Below are positions 59,091-64,000 of a stretch of 64,000 nucleotides of DNA, in pieces. The translations under genes and the position numbers were made by a program. The notes beneath the pieces are model-generated. The model was not told where the DNA came from, did not search any database, and worked only from the letters and a program-made list of their open reading frames with translations. The stretch's first letter is position 1, and each line of letters starts with the position of its first letter. Location of the stretch: positions 25,371,661 to 25,435,660 of the forward strand of contig NC_080696.1 of the NCBI RefSeq assembly GCF_030445035.2, given 5' to 3'. Source of the DNA: Dasypus novemcinctus (taxonomy: Eukaryota; Chordata; Mammalia; Cingulata; Dasypodidae).

Positions 59091-61240
59091 TACTTCATAA
59101 AAAGGATAATCAATCATGTGTATGATGTTGTTTAACTTTTGAAAAAGCATTCAATATAATTCACTACATTAACAGAAATAAGAGAAAAACCTGTTATCTC
59201 ACTAGATGTGGAAAAGCACTTGACAAAATCCAGCCCAATCAATAAAAAACCAGTTTAAAAACCTAGAAATAGACCATTCTTAATCTCGCAAAGAATACCT
59301 ATAATAAAATTTGTTTCCAACGTTATAAGCAATGTTGGAATTTTGAAAACTTTCCACCTGATATTCTATATAGGAATTACTACCATCATTACTATTTAAT
59401 TTGTACTGTTGTCACTCAAGTGTACAAGAAATTAAAACAAGCAATAAATTACAAATAAAAAGGACATAAAATATTGTCATTATTTCCAAATAACATAACT
59501 GTATATCTAGAAATTTCAAAATAATCTATAATCTATTAGATTTAATAACTTATTACAAATTGGCTGAAAGGTCAGTAACATCATTTTTATCTCCATATTC
59601 TGGAAACAAAAGATACAGTTTGAAGAAGGTACCATTTACAACATCAATGAAGCTATCAAACAGTCATAAAATGTTTTTAAAACCCTTATTGGCAACTATA
59701 AAGTATTAGTTAAAGAAGTTAAAGAGACCTTAAAAATGGTGACATATATCATAAAGAAGGCAATTGTTAAAATTACATTAACTCCAAAGTTTTCCGTATA
59801 TTAAATTAAATATAATTCCTCTTAAGATTGTACCATTTATTAATGTGAGTAATTCATAAACAAATGCTAAGTTTGTAAGCAATGGGCCAAGAAGGGTGAA
59901 AATCAGCTAAAATTAGAAAAACCAAGTGGTAGGACTTAAGTCACACCAAGTATGAAGAACTCTTGTGGGATCTATTTATTAGAGAGTATGTTAGTGGCAC
60001 AAGAGTAAATGAATTGATTAGCATAACAGGTTAAGGAGTTTGAAAGCATACCCACAATGATGGACCCATCTGATTTATTTAAAAAGCAGACAGTCTGGTG
60101 CAGTGGGTCAAATGACAGCCTTTTTAATAAATGGTATTTGTGAAGTGGTTGCCTGTAATGAAAAACATCAGGTTCCAATCTCACACAATTAACCAAAATC
60201 AATTCCAAATAGATTGAAGGCATAAAATTTGTAGGTAAAAAATAGATGAATTAATTAAGAATGTATATTTTAGAAAAAAGTTATAAAACTATGTTGTGGT
60301 TTAGAATGGTAAGAATTTTGTACACAAATCAGATTAAACTTTATTACTGAAAATTAATAAATGGAACTATATCAAAATTAAGAATTCCTTTTCTTCATAA
60401 GACATCAGTAAGGTGGAAAGTGGTAATCCAGAATGTGGAAGAATGTATAAAATCTCCTACCAAAAAAATGAGAACATGATAGGTGACCAAAATAAAAATT
60501 ATCCAAAAGCTTGAAGACATAATTCACAAAAGAGGATGTATATGAGGCTAATAAACATACAAAAGTGTGCTCTACATATCCAAACATCTGAGAAATGCCA
60601 ACAAGTCCATTATGAGACACTATCACCACTTACAAAACTGGCTTGTGTTTACATGACCTATAACATCAATTGTTGGCTAAGATGTAAAGCCACAACAAAT
60701 AAATACCTTGCGGAGCAAAGTGTTTGGATACATTTTGCAAGCACCTTGGAAATGTGGGGACAGTTCCAAAAAAGATTGAACATATTCTCAGTTTATAACC
60801 CAGCAATCCCCCCACACCAACAGTTTATATTCCTCAAATTTAGGTATGCATTACCAAAAGATACATAATGTTCACAGGATGAAATAAAGTATAGGAATTA
60901 GCATAAATTAAATAAAATTATGGTCAACAAAATAGATAAATAGCACAAACATAACGTTCTGCAACAGAAGAAGAGACAAAAAGAAGCAACACAGATAACT
61001 TCATTTATATGAATTACAAAAGTGTGAAAATACTATGTTCTGATGGAAGTCAGGAAAATGGTTACCTTTTAATGTGGTATAGACTAGAATGGGACATGAG
61101 GGCACCTCTGAGGTTCTAGCACATTTCTTAATCTGGATGCCAGGTACACAGTGTTCTTGAATTGCGAAAATTCATGTAGCTATCCTTTTTAATGAGAACA
61201 TATTTTAGAAGTTTATTAAACTCAATACAAATTATAAAGT
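59091..61240 (+). repeat. Old L1 remnant (reverse-transcriptase region to 3' UTR), plus strand
   Basis: 59130-59300 carries ORF2 text (AAAAAGCATTCAATATAATT, GTGGAAAAGCACTTGACAAA). 59380-60870 is the decayed remainder of ORF2, and 60980-61220 the 3' end (ATAACTTCATTTATATGAAT, AGGAAAATGGTTACC). Many stops; no functional frame. Confidence 0.65.
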
Positions 61241-61434
61241 CATCAATCATAAAAGGAAAAAAATGAAGGTGATTAAAATTCAAGAGTAAAATGACAGTGA
61301 AATAAGACTTTCATTGGGAGGACTTAGAGATACAGATTTTAAAATAGCAATAGGTAGATAATTATATTCATCCATCCTGCAACAACACTCATTGATGACA
61401 TTATAACTGAAATATGCCAAAAGATTTAATAAAT

Positions 61435-61525
61435 CTCTTCTCTCTCCTCTCTCCTTTCCCTTTCTTTTCCATCTTCTCCCCTGTCCTCTCCTCTGCCCTC
61501 CTCTCATCTCCTCTCCTCTAATCTA
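61435..61525. repeat. Pyrimidine-rich CT tract
   Basis: About 90 bases almost entirely C and T on the plus strand (CTCTTCTCTCTCCTCTCTCC onward), irregular and not a simple unit repeat. Confidence 0.85.
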
Positions 61526-61559
61526 GACAAAGAAATAATTTTGCTAATGTGAGACAACC

Positions 61560-62080
61560 AAAGTAGATAAAATCCCAGGTAGTGGTGCTCCTGAGGGCTA
61601 CAGAGACACTGAGGCCGCATGGTCACGAAAGAAGGCTCTGGAGTACAGTGCCGTGCCAGTGGGCCCTACTTCAGAATCTGTGCTCCTTAGTGTGATGGAG
61701 TGGCACTCAGATGTGACCTCTCTCCACATGCCTCTTCTGTCACTTTTTACTGAACATGTGTTTGGCACTGGGATTGGTGTATGCTTGGGAGACTTGAATC
61801 TCTGGACTATGTGCCAGCTGGGCCTCAGTGGAGTTGCAGCACCTACTCTGGTTTGTTAGACATGCACATGTCAGCTAACAGGGAGGTGGTGATGGTCAAC
61901 CACCATACCAGGGAACTGAGAGACTACTACTGCGAGCAAGGGAATTCCATCCATCAGCCCTGTGGAATCTAAGCTCCCTCTTGATTTAGAGGTAGAATGA
62001 ATATCACCATCTGAGGGTGCACAGGGTGAAGGAATAAAATATGGGTTAGAGTGTACTTACCAGTATTCTATTATAGAACT
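61560..62080. repeat. Possible interspersed repeat, family unknown
   Basis: A GC-richer stretch in AT-rich DNA with phrases such as CAGCCCTGTGGAATCTAAGC that I associate with repeats, but no definite family. Short open frames only. Confidence 0.3.
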
Positions 62081-62879
62081 ATTGTGAATATTCTTTTTTT
62101 GTTGTACCATTATATATATTTTAATAATTACACATTTATTAACTGAAATTTGAGGGAAAAAAGTGAATTAAGCTATGGTTTTCAAAGTTGTGTCATTGCA
62201 CTTCACACCATTAGAAAATATCATTTTTATTCCGATAATATACAGGCAAGTGGTGTCAAATGTGTATATATTGGACAGACATTCTACTATATCTCTGATA
62301 TGAAATATTTAGTATAAACAAATTCAGCACAGGATTTTGAGAATCTAAAGTGCTGTATTTTAGGTTTAGGGACTATGGGTAAAGTAATTATAACAATCAG
62401 CAAAGTACTCATGAGTCTTACACTCTCAGCCACAAATAAATTTCATAAATGCATTATCATCATTATAATACCATAATATGGTAAGTCTTACAAAATAAAA
62501 TAAGGCAGAATAAAATAAAGAATAACCAAAAATACCAATATTGATAAAATAGTCAAGGAAAGTTTCTCTGAGATAAAAATAGTTGAGTGGAAACTTAGAG
62601 AAAATGGGAATGCTGGTATTTAAGGGAGAATTTTTCAAGCAGAAAGGGAGCACACGTATTAAGCCTAAGTAATAAATGAATTTGTTATTTCACAAGTAAA
62701 TGAAAGCAAGGTGGAAAGAAGGAAAGAAGAAAGGGGCCAGGTTGTGGTTGCTGAAAAGCAGATGAAACACACATGCTCATAAAGTCTCTATTAACTCCGA
62801 TTTCATTTCATTTCATGAGAAATAATTTGAAGGACTTTGAGAATGAATTACATTTCCAAAAAATTCCTTCCAATTAAAG
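62081..62879. other. AT-rich unassigned DNA
   Basis: No gene or RNA seen before the POLR1H-like retrocopy. Confidence 0.45.
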
Positions 62880-63691
62880 GGATAGTGTGAGGCTCCAGGC
62901 CACACTGCGCTTGCGGGAAGGTGGTGCTCTAGCCCGGGAGAAGGCTCGTCTTCCCTGTAGGTCCTTGGCACTGCAGCGAGGGTGCAGGTGCAGAGCAGGT
63001 GCAAGTCCCTTTTGCCTCGGACCAGGACAGGCTAGGAAGGGCACCTAGTGGTGAGGCTGGTTTTAAGAAACCCCTCTCTTCTGTTGATACTTTTTTGGCC
63101 CTTGCCCACCCTTGACCACCTGTCCACCAAGGACGTCGCTGAGACCTACTCAGCCTCCAGTCGGACCTAGACTCCTGCCCAGATTGCGGCAGGTCCTGCC
63201 TCTGCCCGGGGCTCGGGATTCAGTCATCTGTACTCGCTGCGCCTTCTCTGTCAATGTGCGGAACTTTGAAAGGAATATGGTGGAGACCTCCTTCGTGTTC
63301 CACAAACTGAGAACAGCCATGCCTATGGTGGTGAAGCAAGAACCCTAGTTACAGGGGCTGTGATTGACAGGCGCTGCCTGCGATGTGGTCCTGAAGGAAT
63401 GGCATAACACAGGAGACAGATGGCTCAGCGCATGAAGGGCAGACTGTCCTCTATACCTGTACCGAATGCAGGTTCCAGAAGAAAGACTCTTAATCTTTCT
63501 TCTGAGGTACTCGGCAATGCCTTCCTCTCCTCTCCCTTGGAAGGTGAAGGCTACTGGGTCTTCAAATCCTCCGTCCATCCCCTCTGGTCATGATGTCTTG
63601 CTTCTAGAAGGAGTATCAGAACCTCAAGTGGAGACTGCCATTGTTCTCAGATCTCTCCTAAAATTATATTTCTCTGCAAAAAAAAAAAAAA
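62880..63691 (+). pseudogene. POLR1H: POLR1H (ZNRD1) processed pseudogene
   Basis: POLR1H (RPA12/ZNRD1, 126 residues in human) is the small zinc-ribbon subunit of RNA polymerase I, acting in the nucleolus in transcript cleavage. The coding-like part (about 63118-63493) gives QSDLDSCPDCG, then after a one-base slip VLPLPGARDSVICTRCAFSV, later FVFHKLRTAMPMVV, then a TAG at 63346. In another frame follow VIDRRCLRCGPEGMA and a TAA, and in a third VLYTCTECRFQKKDS with the natural stop at 63491. Zinc-ribbon Cys pairs (CPDC, CTRC, CLRC, CTEC) are still visible. The start ATG is lost. There are no introns, and it ends in 14 A at 63678-63691, so it is a retrocopy. The GC-rich 62880-63117 is probably its 5' UTR. 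No clear target duplication was found. Confidence 0.9.
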
Positions 63692-64000
63692 GTATATTGT
63701 GAGAAATGTTGGGAAATCAAGACAGGAATTTGAGGTGATACAGGCTATGGGTGGAGCTGTTTATCTCTTTGTAGATAACCTGAGCTGTATGTCAGATGGT
63801 GAGAGCAGCAGACCTGCCCTTGGTAACCATGGCAACAACTCCAGTCCTGGAAAAACAATTAAGAAATGTAAATTCTATAAACTTTAAATATTCAGGGAAA
63901 ATGCAAACCAAATGTGTTAAAAGCTTATATGGAATGTATGAAGTTCATGCCAAAAGTTTACCTAGAATGTGGGGGATATGTTAATTCAAGCGTATTGAAC
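63692..64000. other. Flank right of the POLR1H retrocopy
   Basis: No gene recognised. Two 62-codon frames (63699-63887, 63796-63984) show no motif. Confidence 0.45.

Overview
This is non-coding, repeat-dense mammalian DNA. Four copies of a tRNA-headed SINE with the armadillo DAS-type sequence (2586-3008, 33345-33799, 34593-35013, 58120-58495) point to a xenarthran, most likely an armadillo (Dasypus). That is an inference from recognising the family. No intact protein-coding gene is visible. Most longer open frames are L1 fragments, frames inside SINEs or chance frames.

Layout. 0-7.5 kb: AT-rich DNA with a SINE-like element at the edge, an old plus-strand L1 remnant, a DAS SINE, and on the minus strand an isolated exon resembling the first coding exon of a vomeronasal type-2 receptor (5663-5898). 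7.5-31.7 kb: a pile of L1 fragments, all on the minus strand, nested in one another. It includes an LTR-like insertion with a 5-bp target duplication, a 1.6-kb L1 3' piece with a 16-bp target duplication, and an L1 5' end carrying tandem ~390-bp units. 31.7-37 kb: AT-rich DNA with two DAS SINEs and two older repeats.

37-51 kb: a GC-richer block carrying an intron-containing, broken copy of the 3' half of a RALGDS-type Ral guanine-nucleotide exchange factor gene (about 38.6-46.0 kb, plus strand). Its exon borders, introns, natural stop codon and 3' UTR with poly(A) signal survive. It has a premature stop, a one-base deletion and frame conflicts, and its 5' exons are not recognisable. It therefore arose by DNA duplication and not by retroposition.

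51-64 kb: AT-rich DNA with LTR-like elements, L1 remnants, a strikingly GC/CpG-rich 1.1-kb insert (56850-57941) that has the marks of an L1-mediated retrocopy of an unidentified transcript, another DAS SINE with an internal 19-bp triplication, an old plus-strand L1, and a processed pseudogene of POLR1H (ZNRD1) ending in a 14-base A tract.

The window has no operon-like or cooperating gene set. Its interest lies in gene relics and retrotransposition history. I did not find a new biological system here. The best leads are the V2R-like exon, the RALGDS-like duplicate and the orphan CpG-rich retrocopy.
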